From Orientallactaga sibirica (taxonomy: Eukaryota; Chordata; Mammalia; Rodentia; Dipodidae): a DNA stretch of 64,000 bases. The stretch is from the NCBI GenBank assembly GCA_036365145.1, contig JAEOAD010000897.1, positions 24,822-88,821 on the forward strand, read 5' to 3'. Each line of letters starts with the position of its first letter. The first letter of the stretch is position 1. The position numbers were made by a program, and so were the translations under genes. The notes beneath the pieces were generated by a model. That model did not search any database, was not told the DNA's origin, and was given only the letters and a program-made list of their open reading frames with translations. This document shows, piece after piece, positions 12,788 through 24,565 of this stretch.

Positions 12788-14434
12788 TTGCCTGTGTAGG
12801 ATCTGTGGTTGACTTAAGCCAGACATTTAGCCTCTAAGCATGCTTTAGCCTGAGTCAGTACTGACAAAAGGAACTTGGGAGTCAAACAAAATGTTTTGGA
12901 ATAAATTGAATGCCTAGCATAAACTTCTGGAACATATAGAATGTAAACATTCCTCATATAAAATCTGTTGGACTGCTTGGATTGTGAAAGCCAGATTGTA
13001 ATTCACATGCATTGCAGAAACAAAAGGTTGCCTGTGGGTAAACATCTAATTTCTCTAAAGTCAGAAACAAACCAGAAAATACTAGATAAAATTATTACAA
13101 AGTGTCTCTAACCATTAAGCAATTTGTTCAGGTCCCAGATTTTAAACATTCAAAAGGTAAACCAGAGAACATCAGGCAAATAAATCTCTTAAGACTTCTG
13201 TCCATTTATGAACTTGTTTCTGCCAAGCAAGTCAAAGCCACTTGGATACTGCCTGTGGAGACTGGCTGTAGTTTGTCACTCCATCATCATTTCCTGTCTA
13301 ATATGCATTGCAGCCTTGCAGGGTCTAAATGCCCTGTGGTGATCCTCACATGGTTCAGCCAATGTGAGCCTTAGTTTGCATATGATGCATGAATCTTGGA
13401 TCATTGACTGGGCACATTATATCTAGATCTCTGGGAACTTTCATAATTTCTATAAGGGACAGTGTGTTCTCTTGTCCATGGTGAAGTTGAGGGCTGTCAT
13501 TAATACCCAAGAAAGGGACCCTAATGGAAAAAAGGGGGAACATAAAAACAGCATGAAAACTCAGCCATGCTAATTATGGTTGGGATCTTCCCTCCATCAG
13601 GAGAGCAAAAGAGATGTTGGACTCTCAATGTTCATTCTCCCTGCTTCCTCCCAAGTTTACTGGCCTTGAGATGACTCTGATTTGATGGTCATAAATCCAG
13701 TAAGAACCCCCCCAAAATGATAGTCCTAAACCCAGCATAGCAATCTTTGGAAGAATCTGCATTTACCTCACTTTAACATTGGTCATTACCATTTACACCA
13801 GTGTTAAACAGAGCAAACACAAACTAGATCCTGACAAAACTCAGCCAATGTTCTACATTCAGTATTAGATTTGTTATTCGTTTTACAAGCAGGCAGAATG
13901 CAAAAAAGTTTCTCTTAGGAATTTCTCAAATTTACCAGCTACCAAGTTATCAAATGTGCTCAGTTTCTAAGCAGAGAACATTGTAAAGAATACACAATTT
14001 GGAATTAGCATGCACCCTGACATGATAAAACATGTTTTTGTGTTTGAGCTTAACTAAACATAATGCTAGTTTCAGGTATAATCATTCCAGGAATCTTGAT
14101 TCTAAAAAGATCTCATTCAGATCTGTCTCTGATCTCTAGCAAAGTGGAGACTGAAAGGGCAGCTTCAAAGCCCGTTATGCCTTATTTTTGGGAGCCCAGT
14201 CACCCTAAACTTCCTCAATAGCATTTATTGCAGTTGGGCAAGACTAGTTTTGATCCAGAGGAAAGAAAACCATCAGAGACTACAGCCCAGAGTAACAAGA
14301 AAGTCAAATTATTTTCTTCAGGCTGTTCAAAGCCAAACAGTAGATTTGAACCATGTGAGTATGAAAAATTATTAATAAAATTAATTTATATTCCCTTTTG
14401 TCCTTTTGTGGTAGCCAAATATGATGCAGGACTT

Positions 14435-15635
14435 TTGGGGTTTGAGGGGTGTTCACCAAATTATGACCCCAAACTTTGGGTCCCTATCCTAATTTTAACA
14501 ATGACTTAATAAAATAGACTTGACAAGGATAAATTATGAATTATTTAGTTTATTTATGGACAAATCATAATTCCTGAAGTTTATGTAAGTGAAAATTATA
14601 TCTAGGAAAAGTCAGGGGCATTTTCACACACACACATGTGGATATAGATCATAGAAGACCCTTCAAATAACAGACGAGAGAGAATTAAGAAATACTTAAG
14701 GACTCAGAGATCAAAGATAAATCTTACATTCAATCAAAGTGAGAGGGTACCCCACAGATGACACAGATAGAAGGCAAGAAGAAAACTAGCCAAGCCAAGA
14801 TAAGTATTCTTCCATTTTTCAGCTATTCTGGTTTCATCCAGGCTGGGAAGGAAGGACAGACGTGTGTGTTCAGGCCAGGTCATAGGGTAAAAGGAAGAGA
14901 AGAAAGCATGGATATCCAGTGTAGAAAAGAAAGCACCAAAACAGAGACCAAGAAATTCTGATGAGAAATTGGTAGTAAAGAGAATTACACCCATGGCTAC
15001 CCCAAGTTTAGAGAAATTACAAAGGTAGCAGGCCCAGAGCTTATGGGAAATACCCACATGGTAGATCTAGAGTGTGAAAGAAATACACATGTGGTAGACT
15101 CAGGGATTAGAGGAAAGTCATATATATGTGATTAAAGTGAGAAGTCCCAGAGCATAAGGCAGACAGCAGGCAATAAGAAAAATACCTAGGCCAAAGAATA
15201 GGGTTCTCCCCTACCGAGGCTGCCCAGCCTTACATATCTCCAGATAGAGATCAAATGGTAGAGAGCTCTGGGGAAGAAGAGGGCCAGTTATGTGGGTAAC
15301 CTCCTATATATGGATCAGACATTCAATCAGGGTGAGCCTTGTTAGGCTCAGGAGTGCAAGAGACCTGATTGGTTTGGACTCAAGGGGCCCCAGGAAGAGC
15401 CAAGATCAGATTGGTTCATGGACTCAGGGGGCTGATCCAGGGAGCTGAGCTGAAGAAGCAGGAAGTTCCTGCTGGGTGTGTCACTGGCAGTCATTTTAGA
15501 GAGACAGGATCAGACCCACGTTTCAGTTTTGCCAATGTGGATAGAATGACATTTCCTTATTCCTTCTTTGGGTTTCTCTTTCCCTAGCTGCCTTTAAAGA
15601 AGCTAGCTTTCTCCTGTTTCTCCTTCACTACCAGG
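14435..15635 (-). repeat. LTR-like repeat, copy 2
   Basis: The longer copy of the same unclassified repeat. It carries the matching minus-strand CCAAT and CATATATAGG boxes around 15295-15330. With copy 1 it may bound an old provirus whose interior (10.9-14.4 kb) I could not match to any retroviral frame. Confidence 0.5.
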
Positions 15636-17354
15636 GAATTCTATGACTCCTCTTGTCATGTAACTTTGTGCAAAATTCTGTAATGATGGAATTAGCATCT
15701 GTAAGGAAAGTGTAATAGAAATGCAGAAGAGAATGTCAGACTTGATCTCTACAGACAGACTGTTTATTGAGAGGGGCAGCAACCTTCCCATGGGATAAAA
15801 GCTGAAGCACTGGGCCAGGCTGGGGTGCAAGCTTATAAGGAGAATCCTAAGAAAAACAGACTGTACCAGCTGCAGGTCCAAGGTAAGTAGATAAGGAACT
15901 GTAGTTATTTGTGTCCTTTCTCAGAATAAGCTTTTAGCCAAATTGTCTACGGAGGATATCCCACCAGACAGTTTCTGTTACCTCAAAGTTTTCAGAGTTA
16001 AGGGAAGTTTATCAATCAGGAGTAGCCTGTCAAGGACACGTGTCTCTGTGACTTCTTGATTGCCTACTAGTTTTAAGGATAGTTATAAACTCTTTAGTTC
16101 CTTCTAGTTTTCAGGGAAGGCTATTAAACCTTCAACTTCAGTCTTTATATTTGTAAGCATACATTATCCAATGAGGTCTTATTAACCTATAGCATTCCCT
16201 TGAACAAGAAGTGTCTTTTGAGGCTGCTTTTGTCATGGGTAACATGGAAAGTTAGAGAGGACCAGCTGTTCTTTTCCATTTTTGCTTCAAAGGTAATATA
16301 TAGTACAATTTTCAAATTTCATTTTCTGTCACCATTATTACTTCTTTTTCCACCTTCAGTTTTGGTGTACCATGCCAAAGACACCTTGTTTTTATTGAGA
16401 TGCTCCATCTAGTGTTGCCTATGTTCCTTAAAGTAATCCAGTTTCTTCGCTTTTTCACAGAAGATTCTGTGCCATGCCACAGTTATCAGGCAGTCCCAAG
16501 TTTAGTCAGTGTGTATTCATATAACAAATGTTTTGATTTAATGCTATTCTTTATTCAGTGGCGTTTTGTTGAACACATGCAGTAGGACTTAAACAGCGTC
16601 CTTTTGCTACATGTCCTGGAAGAAAGTACATAGTGATTGGAGGCTTGAGCTGCCTAGATTCTGTTTGTAGTGAATCCCTCACATTAATGTATATGGTTAG
16701 AGTGGTGCTATTTCCTTGAATCTCACTCCTGTGTTTTCATTACCTTCCAAATCTTGATGGGTACAGGCAGTATCATCTCCTTCATCAAACAGTTCACCTG
16801 AAAAGACATTCCACTCATGAACTTTTATATTTCTCCTTGAGAGGACTAGTACCCACTCACAGTTCACTCATTGATTTTCCTTTTCCTGTATATTTCTGAA
16901 TGCCATTTTTGGAAGACCTTCTTTTGCCTTGCTTTTATAGCTCCATTCTGTGTCCATCTTCTGGGAACATTTCCAGGCATTTCATTGTCCTCAAAGCCTT
17001 CTGAACAAGGCCCATGTGTACATTGGACCAGTGGACAGTCTCATGATGTGAGGGACTTCCCCCACATTCAGTCTTGTCAATTCGCCATCCAAATAAAAGT
17101 GAGTACTAACTTCTGGCTGTGTTTTTTTTATTTTTGTTTATCACCATGGAAAGCCTGTAAATCTGAATTCATGAAGAAAAGGGGAAGCATAAAAGTCATG
17201 AGGATTCTTTAACCTCTCCTACAAAGAGTATTGTGTGGAATCTCACATCTTGCAATAACTCATGTAAAACAAAAGGACAATAATAATATTTAGGTATTGA
17301 ATTGTAAATACATAATGAATATAAACTTTATTTAATAACCTTTTATTACTATAC
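15636..17354. other. Unassigned intergenic sequence
   Basis: Short frames such as 16871-17212 show no family signature or splice context. Nothing supported. Confidence 0.5.
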
Positions 17355-17571
17355 TTGGTTTCTTTTTAATTTTTTATTTTAATTTATTTATTAGAGAGAA
17401 TGAGAGAGCAAGATAGAGAATGGGTGCGTCAGGGCCTCCACCTACTGCAAATGAACTCCAGATGAATGCACCCTCATGTGCATCTGACTTATGTGGGATC
17501 TGGTTAATTGAACCTGGGTCCTTGTGTTTCACAGGCAAGTGCCTTAACCATTAAGGCATCTCTCCAGCCCA
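17355..17571 (-). repeat. tRNA-derived SINE, minus
   Basis: Reverse layout: GAGAGA-rich, then CAAATGAACTCCAGATGAAT, a B-box complement and CTCTCCAGCCC at the end. Confidence 0.85.
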
Positions 17572-17699
17572 TATTCTTGGTTTTTTAATGAAATATTTAA
17601 CTTACAAAAATTTAGCAATTATTATGACACAATAAGAGCTGCATGACACAAATGATCTTTAATTTACTATAGGTAATGCAAATACAACTATCTCCAGAA

Positions 17700-18780
17700 G
17701 AATCATTTCCATGAGAATGTCTTTAAAAAATTTTTAATTGATAACTTCTATACTTACATACAAAAAATGCATGATATTTCCCTCCCCTGACCCCATACCC
17801 CTTTAGAACTCCAATCTCTGTCATATTCCCTCCCTCTCTCCATTAGTCTCTCTTTTAATTTGATGTCATCATCTTTTTCTTCTATTATGAGGGTCTTGCG
17901 AAGGTATTGCTAGGCACTGCAAGGGTCATGGATATCAAGCCCAATTTCTGTCTGGACAGTTGCATTGTAAGGAGTCATACCCTTCCTTTGGCTCTTACAT
18001 TCTATCCGTCTCCTCTTCCACAATGGACCCTGAGCCTTGGAGGGTGTGACAGAGGTGTTTCAGTGCTGGGTACTCCTCCATCCCTTCTTCTCAGCACTAT
18101 GTTGCCTTTTGGGTCATTCCAGTGGTCATTGCCATTTGAACAGAGAAGCTTCTCTAATCAGAAGTGAGAGTAGCATTAATATGTAAATATGAACATTAAG
18201 TGTAGTGCTTTCAGGGCAACTTGGTGGGAATAATATATACATTTAGCCAGACAAGAGCAGGCTTTATACCCCTAAAGCTAATGACCTCCCCTGCCATAGA
18301 CTTTTGCTTAGGTTTTTCAGTACCAGGTTTGTATTCCCTCCAATAGAGAGGGCCTTCAGGCCAATTATGGAGCAATTGGTTACCCCAAGAGCAGACATGC
18401 CACTATTGCACCCATTTAGTCATTTGGCCTGTATGGCCAAACTTGAATATTCAGTGTCTACTGTTTTCACTCCTGATGACTTCTGTGTCCCATATGGCTG
18501 CACGCAGTGCAGCTTTTTCCAGCTTTCTGTTGGCTGGTCTACAGGGAGAAGGTTTTCTGCTCCGCACTAGCTTGCTTTCTCAGTGACCTAGCCTCTCAGG
18601 CAAGAGATGTCTTCAGCAATAGGGTCTTACTATCTGTTTCTCAAGGGAAATCAAGGGCTTTGGCAATAGCCTTTAATGTTTTGGAGGCTTCCAGGACCTC
18701 CTTGGCCAACAACTCACTGGAAGGTATCCCATCCCAGGCACTAAAAATTTTCTAGTAACAGTCTGCAGCTTCTAGATGTG
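17700..18780 (-). mobile_element. L1-type 3' UTR sequence, minus strand
   Basis: The segment shares blocks such as CTCTCTCCATTAGTCTCTCTT, ATTATGAGGGTCTTG and CACAATGGACCCTGAGCCTTGG with the 3' part of the minus-strand L1 at 33780-34110, and GAGCAATTGGTTACCC-like text with 57880-57900. It is read as the 3' UTR of a lineage-specific L1 family. No coding potential. Confidence 0.65.
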
Positions 18781-19228
18781 CCATTATTCAAAAAAGTAGG
18801 TTTACATAATTCTTATTCACAATAACTTGAATTTTGATTGACCCTCCCCCCTGCCCTTCTTTTATGCATTCTCTTCCCATGGCCTTGCTTAGGCCAATCC
18901 CCTCCCTGTAATCTGTTCTTCTACATACATATGTGCAATAATTTCCTCTCAATTTCTATGATGCACTTGAAGATTGAACACAAGGCCTTGCACAAGTGTT
19001 TCCTCTCACTTTGGAAGGGTTCTTGTAGTATATCAGATTTACAAACCCAACATCTTTCCTCTGAATTTATGATTTGTTACTTCCTAAATACCTTTCCCAC
19101 CCATTCTTTTATATATATGGAGAGATAGAGAGAGCGTGAGCGATCCTTAGATTGGTGGTAGATAAAACACTTATTATTATAACTTTGTGCCACTGCATAG
19201 AAGCTTGTTAAATGTCAGTAGCACATAT
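18781..19228. other. Unassigned sequence left of the MaLR
   Basis: May be the remainder of the L1-type 3' UTR. No gene seen. Confidence 0.45.
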
Positions 19229-19233
19229 AGGGT

Positions 19234-19581
19234 TGTGGTGATTTTATTCAGGTGTCCCCAATAAACTTTTGTGTTCTGAATGCTAGGTCCTCAGCTGATG
19301 GCAATTTGGGAATTAAAACCTCCTGGAGGCAGAGTATTGCTGGGGTGGACTTATGGGTGTTATTGCCAGTTTCCTTTTGCTAGTGTTTTGCACAATCTCC
19401 AGTTGCTAAATGTCCATCTGACATTGGCCAGGAGGTTATGTTCACCCTCTGCTCATGCCATCATTTTCCTGTGTCATCTTGGAGCTTCCCTTTGAATCTA
19501 TAAGTCAAAACAAACCTCTTTTTCCTGCAAGCTGCTCTTCATCAGTTATTTTCTGCCAGCAATGTGAAGCTGAGTTCAACA
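19234..19581 (+). repeat. MaLR 5' LTR (nested element)
   Basis: A 348-bp LTR starting TGTGGTGATTTTATTCAGG and ending CAACA. It contains the typical MaLR phrase CTCCTGGAGGCAG and a purine-rich AAACAAACCTC near the end. Confidence 0.88.
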
Positions 19582-20140
19582 GTAAAATTGGCACCAAAAG
19601 AGTGGGATCATTGCTGCTAGACACCTGATTCTGTGGCTTTTGCCTCTTGGAACTGCTTTGCTGGTAAAATTAGGAGATTTTGAAATTTTTGCCTAAGAGA
19701 AGCCTTGCAGTGTTGTAAATACACTTTGATGGACTATTTCGGTCAGAGTTGAAACACTTGAATGCAATAAGAACTATGGACTGTAATGTTTGGCTTATGA
19801 GGGTAAGAATGAGCTTTGCCTGGACTGGAATAGAAGCAGTTTGTGTGAGAGGCTTGCTGCATTATGTCTGCCTCCGTCCTGAGAACTTGTGCAGGGTTGC
19901 ATTGCATTACAATTGGACTGGTGTGAGAGAGGGATATGGTACAGAAAAAAAAAAGAAACCTCTGGGCTGAAATTGCTGCAATTGTTGAGATTTTACAACC
20001 ATTGATTTGAGCCATGTGATCAGCATTGGGACAACAGGAAGAACACAGACTCTTTTGAAAGTAGGGCACCTGAATGCAAAAGGAGTGTCCTGTTCTTCAA
20101 AGTCTGCTTTATTTCTCCCTGGTTTAAAAAAATTGGCAGC

Positions 20141-20678
20141 TGTATTAGTCAGGGTTCTCTAAGGAACAGAATGGATAGAATGAATTGTATTAAAAGGGAA
20201 TTTATTGGATTAGCTTACACAGTCCAGCAATAGCAGGTTGCAGGTCTGAGAGTCAAGAAACCCGGTAGCTGCTCAGTCCACAAGGCTGGAGGCCTCAGCA
20301 GTCCCAATCCGGCACTGAAGGCCTGGAGGCTTCCTGGAGAGACGCTGCTCTTCAGTCCACCCTGGTCTTCAGTCCACACTGGAGAGCAGCAACACCAAGC
20401 AGCAGGTACCAAGCAGAAAACACCAAGCAGCTAGTAGCACCGGCAGCCAGGTGGGAGAGAGAGAGTGCCTTTCTTCCCAGAGCTCCTTTTTATCAACCAG
20501 CCCCCTCCTCCAAGAGGGGCCGTCCACTCTGGGCCACCCACTCTGGGGGAAGGGCTCACCCCTGGGGGAAGTATTCTTCCTTTAGTTAATCCTTCCTAGA
20601 GGCAGCCTCAGAAACACACTTATAAGGAATATCTGTGGGTTCCTAAACAATTCAAGTTGACACAACTTAACCATCACA
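20141..20678 (-). repeat. ERVL 3' LTR (minus orientation)
   Basis: Partner LTR of 538 bp. AATAAA on the minus strand is at 20201-20206 and the TATA-like GATAAAAAGG at 20485-20494. Its outer end abuts target-duplication copy GCAGC at 20136-20140. Confidence 0.92.
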
Positions 20679-20692
20679 AGTCCACCCCTTGT
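20679..20692 (-). other. ERVL polypurine tract
   Basis: Immediately upstream of the 3' LTR the minus strand reads CAAGGGGTGGACT, a purine-rich run in the position where plus-strand DNA synthesis is primed. Confidence 0.65.
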
Positions 20693-21027
20693 CAACTTGA
20701 CACCAAACCATATATCTTTACATTCTACTTAATTTCCAAATGAAAACAGTAACAAGGTCATAATTCCACCTAACATGATATAACTATCCCTCGTACAACC
20801 GGAAACACACAATCATTCCCCCCCCCACACACAAAGCGAGTTCCTTGAGGAAGGCTTAGTCTCATATAATAAGTCAAATATAAATTCAACAGTGGTTAAC
20901 TAGCAATATGATCTTAATCAGTATTAATTACCTAATAGAGAAAATAGAGGAAGAACAAAACATCTTAATATTGGTGTACATATGTACAAACACTCTTAAC
21001 AAGGTAAGACAGGAACACTCATGGCAA
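20693..21027 (-). other. ERVL 3' noncoding interval, no env
   Basis: Between the pol stop and the polypurine tract about 335 bases hold no open frame of useful length and nothing like an envelope gene. This fits the env-less ERVL group, in which the element is thought to move within the cell. Confidence 0.7.
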
Positions 21028-22939
21028 TTACAGTACACATTTTTGTAACTGGTCCCATTGCCTTAGCTGGTATTTGCTACTGCCTTCTTCTACTACCCAT
21101 TCAGTATTTCCTCCACCTTCAGCAAGCACCTCAGCAGGTCTTGGTTCTTTACCTGGAGGGGTGACCCATACCTTCATTCCTGAAGGATCTGGGCCATTTA
21201 TCACACTGCCTTGATTGGGTTGTTGTAGTTGTACATTGACTTTGATAACAGGGCATGATAACACCAAGAGACGCCCTAGAGAATCTCCATCACTCCACAC
21301 ATACTCTTCCTTACCTCCATTGTGGAGGAGCAGTCCAATTTCCCCCTGGTAGTCTGGATCAATCACCCCTGCTAACACTGTAACTCCTTTCTCAACCTGT
21401 GCACTCAAGGGAATCAGGACCCCAAAGTGGCCAGGGGGAAGTCTTAGCTTCCAGTTCAATGGAATGTTCTTTGTGTCTCCTGGCGAAAGCACTCCCCCCT
21501 CTGGAACCAAGACCTCTAGGCCAGCAGAGCGTAAGGTTGTGGGTACAGGAAGCAAAAATTTGCCTAATGGGTCACTTGGGGTGATGGTAAGTGGTACCAT
21601 TCCCATTTCCACCCCTTGATTCCTGGACCCGTGAATCCGGGCTATAGGAGAAACAGCACCATATATAGGATGCTGATTCAGAGCATACACAGCCTGCTGG
21701 AGGACACGCCCCCAGGCCTCCAAGCTATTGCCACCTAGTTGGCACTGCAGCTGTTTCTTTAAAAGGCCATTCCACCGCTCTATCAAGCCAGCTGCTTCAG
21801 GGTGGTGGGGCACATGGTAAGACCATAGAATTCCACGATCATGAGCCCACTGCTGTACTTCCTTGGCTGTGAAGTGAGTTCCTTGGTCAGAAGCAATGCT
21901 GTGTGGAATTCCATGACGATGGATAAGGCATTCTGTAAGCCCACGGATAGTAGTTTTGGCAGAAGCATTATGTGCAGGAAAAGCAAATGTATACCCAGAA
22001 TAAGTGTCTATTCCCATAAGGACAAAACACTGCCCTTTCCATGATGGAAGAGGTCCAATATAGTCGACTTGCCACCAAGTTGCTGGCTGGTCACCCTGTG
22101 GAATACTACCATATCGGGGGCTCAGAGTTGGTCTCTGCTGCTGGCAGATTTGGCACTCAGCAGCAGCCATAGCCAGGTCAGCCTTAGTTAGTGGAAGTCC
22201 GTGTTGTTGGGCCCATGCATAACCTGCATCCCTGCCACCATGGCCATTTTGTTCATGGGCCCATTGGGCAATGACAGGGGTGGCTGAGGAAAGAGGTTGA
22301 CCACTGTCCACAGAACGTGTCAGCTTATCTACTTGATTATTAAAGTCCTCCTCTAATGAGGTCACCTTCTGATGAGCATTAACTTGGGACACAAGTATCT
22401 TTATATCCTTTGCCCATTTAGAGAGCTCTATCCACATACATCTTCCCCAAATGTCCTTTTCACCAATTTTCCAATCATGCTCCTTCCATGTCCTGGACCA
22501 TCCTGCCAAACCATTGGCCACAGCCCATGAATCAGTGTATAACCGCACATCTGGCCATTTTTCTGTCCAAGCAAAATGCACAACCATGTGTGCTGCCTGT
22601 AGTTCTGCCCATTGTGAAGACTTCCCTTCACCACAGTCCTTCAGAGTTGTCCCAGAAAGGGGCTGTAATGCTGCAGCTGTCCACTTCTGGGATGTGCCCG
22701 CATAGTGTGCTGAACCATCTGTAAACCATGCCCTAGTGTTCTCCTCTTCAGTCAACTGATCATAGGGCACACCCCATGATGCCATAGGTGCATGCTTGGG
22801 GACAGAAGGCATTGAAACAGGAGTAGCAACCATAGGCATTTGGGCCACCTCCTCATGTAACTTACTTGTGCCTTCAGGGCCTGCTCGAGCCCCATCACAG
22901 ATATACCACTTCCACTTGATGATGGACTGCTGCTGTGCA
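21028..22939 (-). pseudogene. pol: ERVL RNase H - integrase - dUTPase
   Basis: This is the long downstream pol frame; the first in-frame ATG is at 22848, and residues are numbered from it. RNase H: D44 (FTDGSA), E82, D106 (LYTDSWA) and D174 form a complete DEDD set. Integrase: zinc ligands H198, H203, C232 and C235; core D262, D321 and E357 with exactly 35 residues between the last two (DD35E), so catalytic residues are intact. dUTPase at ~427-537: motif 3 (AGVIDPDYQGE) is well kept, but motif 1 reads AGLEV with Glu for the usual Asp and motif 2 lacks its normal serines. A tryptophan-rich tail (WVTPPG...) may be a displaced integrase C-terminal fold. The frame has no internal stop and depends on upstream frames that are broken. 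Confidence 0.87.
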
Positions 22940-23555
22940 CGCCAACTTTATGGCCTGCTGGGTCAGATAACACCCAGCTCATAATGGGCAGCTCAGGTCG
23001 CATAATAACTTGATGGCCCATTGTCAAGCATTCAGTTTCTATTAAGGCCCAATAGCAAGCCAAGAGCTGTCTCCCAAAGGGAGAATAATTGTCCGCAGAT
23101 GATGGCAGGGCCTTGCTCCAGAATCCCAAGGGCCTCCGGTGTGATTCACCTATGGGGGCCTGCCAAAGGCTCCAAATGGCATCCCTATCTGCCACTGACA
23201 CCTCAAGTATCATTGGATCTGCTGGATCATATGGCCCAAGTGGCAGAGCCGCCTGCACAGCAGCCTGGACCTGTTGAAGAGCCTTCTCTTGTTCTGGGCC
23301 CCACTGAAAACTATTAGCTTTCTGAGTCACTTGGTATATGGAGCGGAGTAACACACCCAAGTGAGGAATGTGCTGTCTCCAAAATCCAAATAGGCCCACT
23401 AGACGTTGTGCTTCCTTCTTAGTGGTAGGAGGGGTCAGGTGCAACAACTTATCCTTCACCTTAGAAGGAATATCCTTGCATGCCACACACCACTGAACTC
23501 CTAGAAATTTCACGGAGGTGGAAGGTCCTTGAATTTTGGATGGATTTATTTCCAT
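22940..23555 (-). pseudogene. pol: ERVL RT thumb and connection segment
   Basis: This continues RT in a different frame. It begins [20 protein letters not shown], followed by TTKKEAQRLVGLFGFWRQHI (typical retroelement thumb/connection text) and the connection segment DPMILEVSVADRDAIWSLWQ. After SDPAGHKVG the frame turns to low-complexity serine sequence and the homologous reading moves to the third frame. This indicates a second one-base deletion near 22940-22943. Confidence 0.8.
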
Positions 23556-24142
23556 CCCCTGATGCGCATATGCTGTACCAGCAACTCCAGAGTGGCTGCC
23601 ACCTCCTGTTCATTCAATCCAATCAGCATAATGTCATCGATATAATGGACCAATGTGACACCTTGTGGAAGGCACAGATGATCAAGATCCCTGAAAACTA
23701 AGCTATGACACAGGGCTGGAGAGTTAATATAACCTTGAGGTAACACAGTAAATGTGTACTGCTGACCTTGCCAGCTGAAGGCAAATTGCTTCTGGTGGTC
23801 CTTATGAACAGGTATGGAGAAGAAGGCATTCGCAAGATCAATAGCTGCATACCAGGTACCAGGAGATGTGTTAATCTGCTCAAGTAAAGAAACCACATCT
23901 GGTACAGCAGCTGCAGTTGGAGTCACCACCTGATTAAGTTTCTGATAATCCACTGTCATTCTCCAGGATCCATCTGTCTTCTGAACAGGCCAAATAGGGG
24001 AGTTAAAGGGGAATGTGGTGGGAACCACCACCCCTGTATCCTTCAAGTCCTTTATAGTGGCATTAATCTCTGCAATTCCTCCAGGGATACGATACTGTTT
24101 CTGGTTCACTATTTTCCTTGGTAGAGGGAGCTTCAATGGCTT
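23546..24142 (-). pseudogene. pol: ERVL reverse transcriptase, fingers and palm
   Basis: The frame is continuous with protease after its TGA. RT block order is clear: [20 protein letters not shown], then [13 protein letters not shown] with the first catalytic Asp, LPQGYINSP, and the active-site YIDDIML. All the catalytic aspartates of the palm are present. The frame stops at 23546-23548 right after RIRGWK, while the homologous continuation (EINPSKIQ) lies in the next frame. A one-base loss around 23549-23553 explains this. The coding content is sound but the frame is broken at both ends. Confidence 0.85.
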
Positions 24143-24565
24143 TCATTTGGCCTTTCCAACCATAATGGCCCTCACCCCACAAGTCAAAGAACCAATGTGG
24201 GGGTTTTGCCAGCTCCTAAGTATATCTATCCCAATTATGCATTCTGGGACTGGAGAAATAACCACAGGATGAGTTCGGGGACCCACTGGACCTACTGTCA
24301 GTCTAACATTCACCAAAACTCCATTGATCACCTGACCTCCATAAGCACCTACTTTAACTGGAGGGCCACGATGCCGGTTAGGGTCTCCTGGAATCAATGT
24401 CAATTCAGAGCCAGTATCCAGTAAGCCCCGAAAAGTCTGATTATTTCCTTTTCCCCAGTGTACAGTTACCCTAGCAAAAGGCCGTAGGTCCCTCTGAGGA
24501 AGGATAGGACTAAGCTTAATATTGAAACTTTTGGGGATTATGGGAGGGTCCTTCCTCAAAGGGGT
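24143..24565 (-). CDS. pro: ERVL aspartic protease region of pol
   Basis: This frame of about 140 codons has no good ATG (the first usable codon in the frame is TTG), so it is expressed only by recoding or as part of a longer polyprotein. The active-site motif LLDTGSELTLIPGD places the catalytic Asp at residue ~48, and a second conserved block IIGIDIL appears at ~108-114. Retroviral proteases of this type cleave Gag and Pol as dimers. The frame ends at TGA 24143-24145 and the same frame continues directly into RT. In related elements protease and RT are continuous, so the stop looks like a nonsense mutation. Confidence 0.82.
   Translation of the reverse strand, partial: TPLRKDPPIIPKSFNIKLSPILPQRDLRPFARVTVHWGKGNNQTFRGLLDTGSELTLIPGDPNRHRGPPVKVGAYGGQVINGVLVNVRLTVGPVGPRTHPVVISPVPECIIGIDILRSWQNPHIGSLTCGVRAIMVGKAK

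Larger units (their letters stand above)
10881..14434. other. Interval between LTR-like repeats
   Basis: Besides two B1 copies and the poly(T) run, no conserved retroviral block is readable on either strand. If this is the interior of an old provirus it is beyond recognition by eye. Confidence 0.45.
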
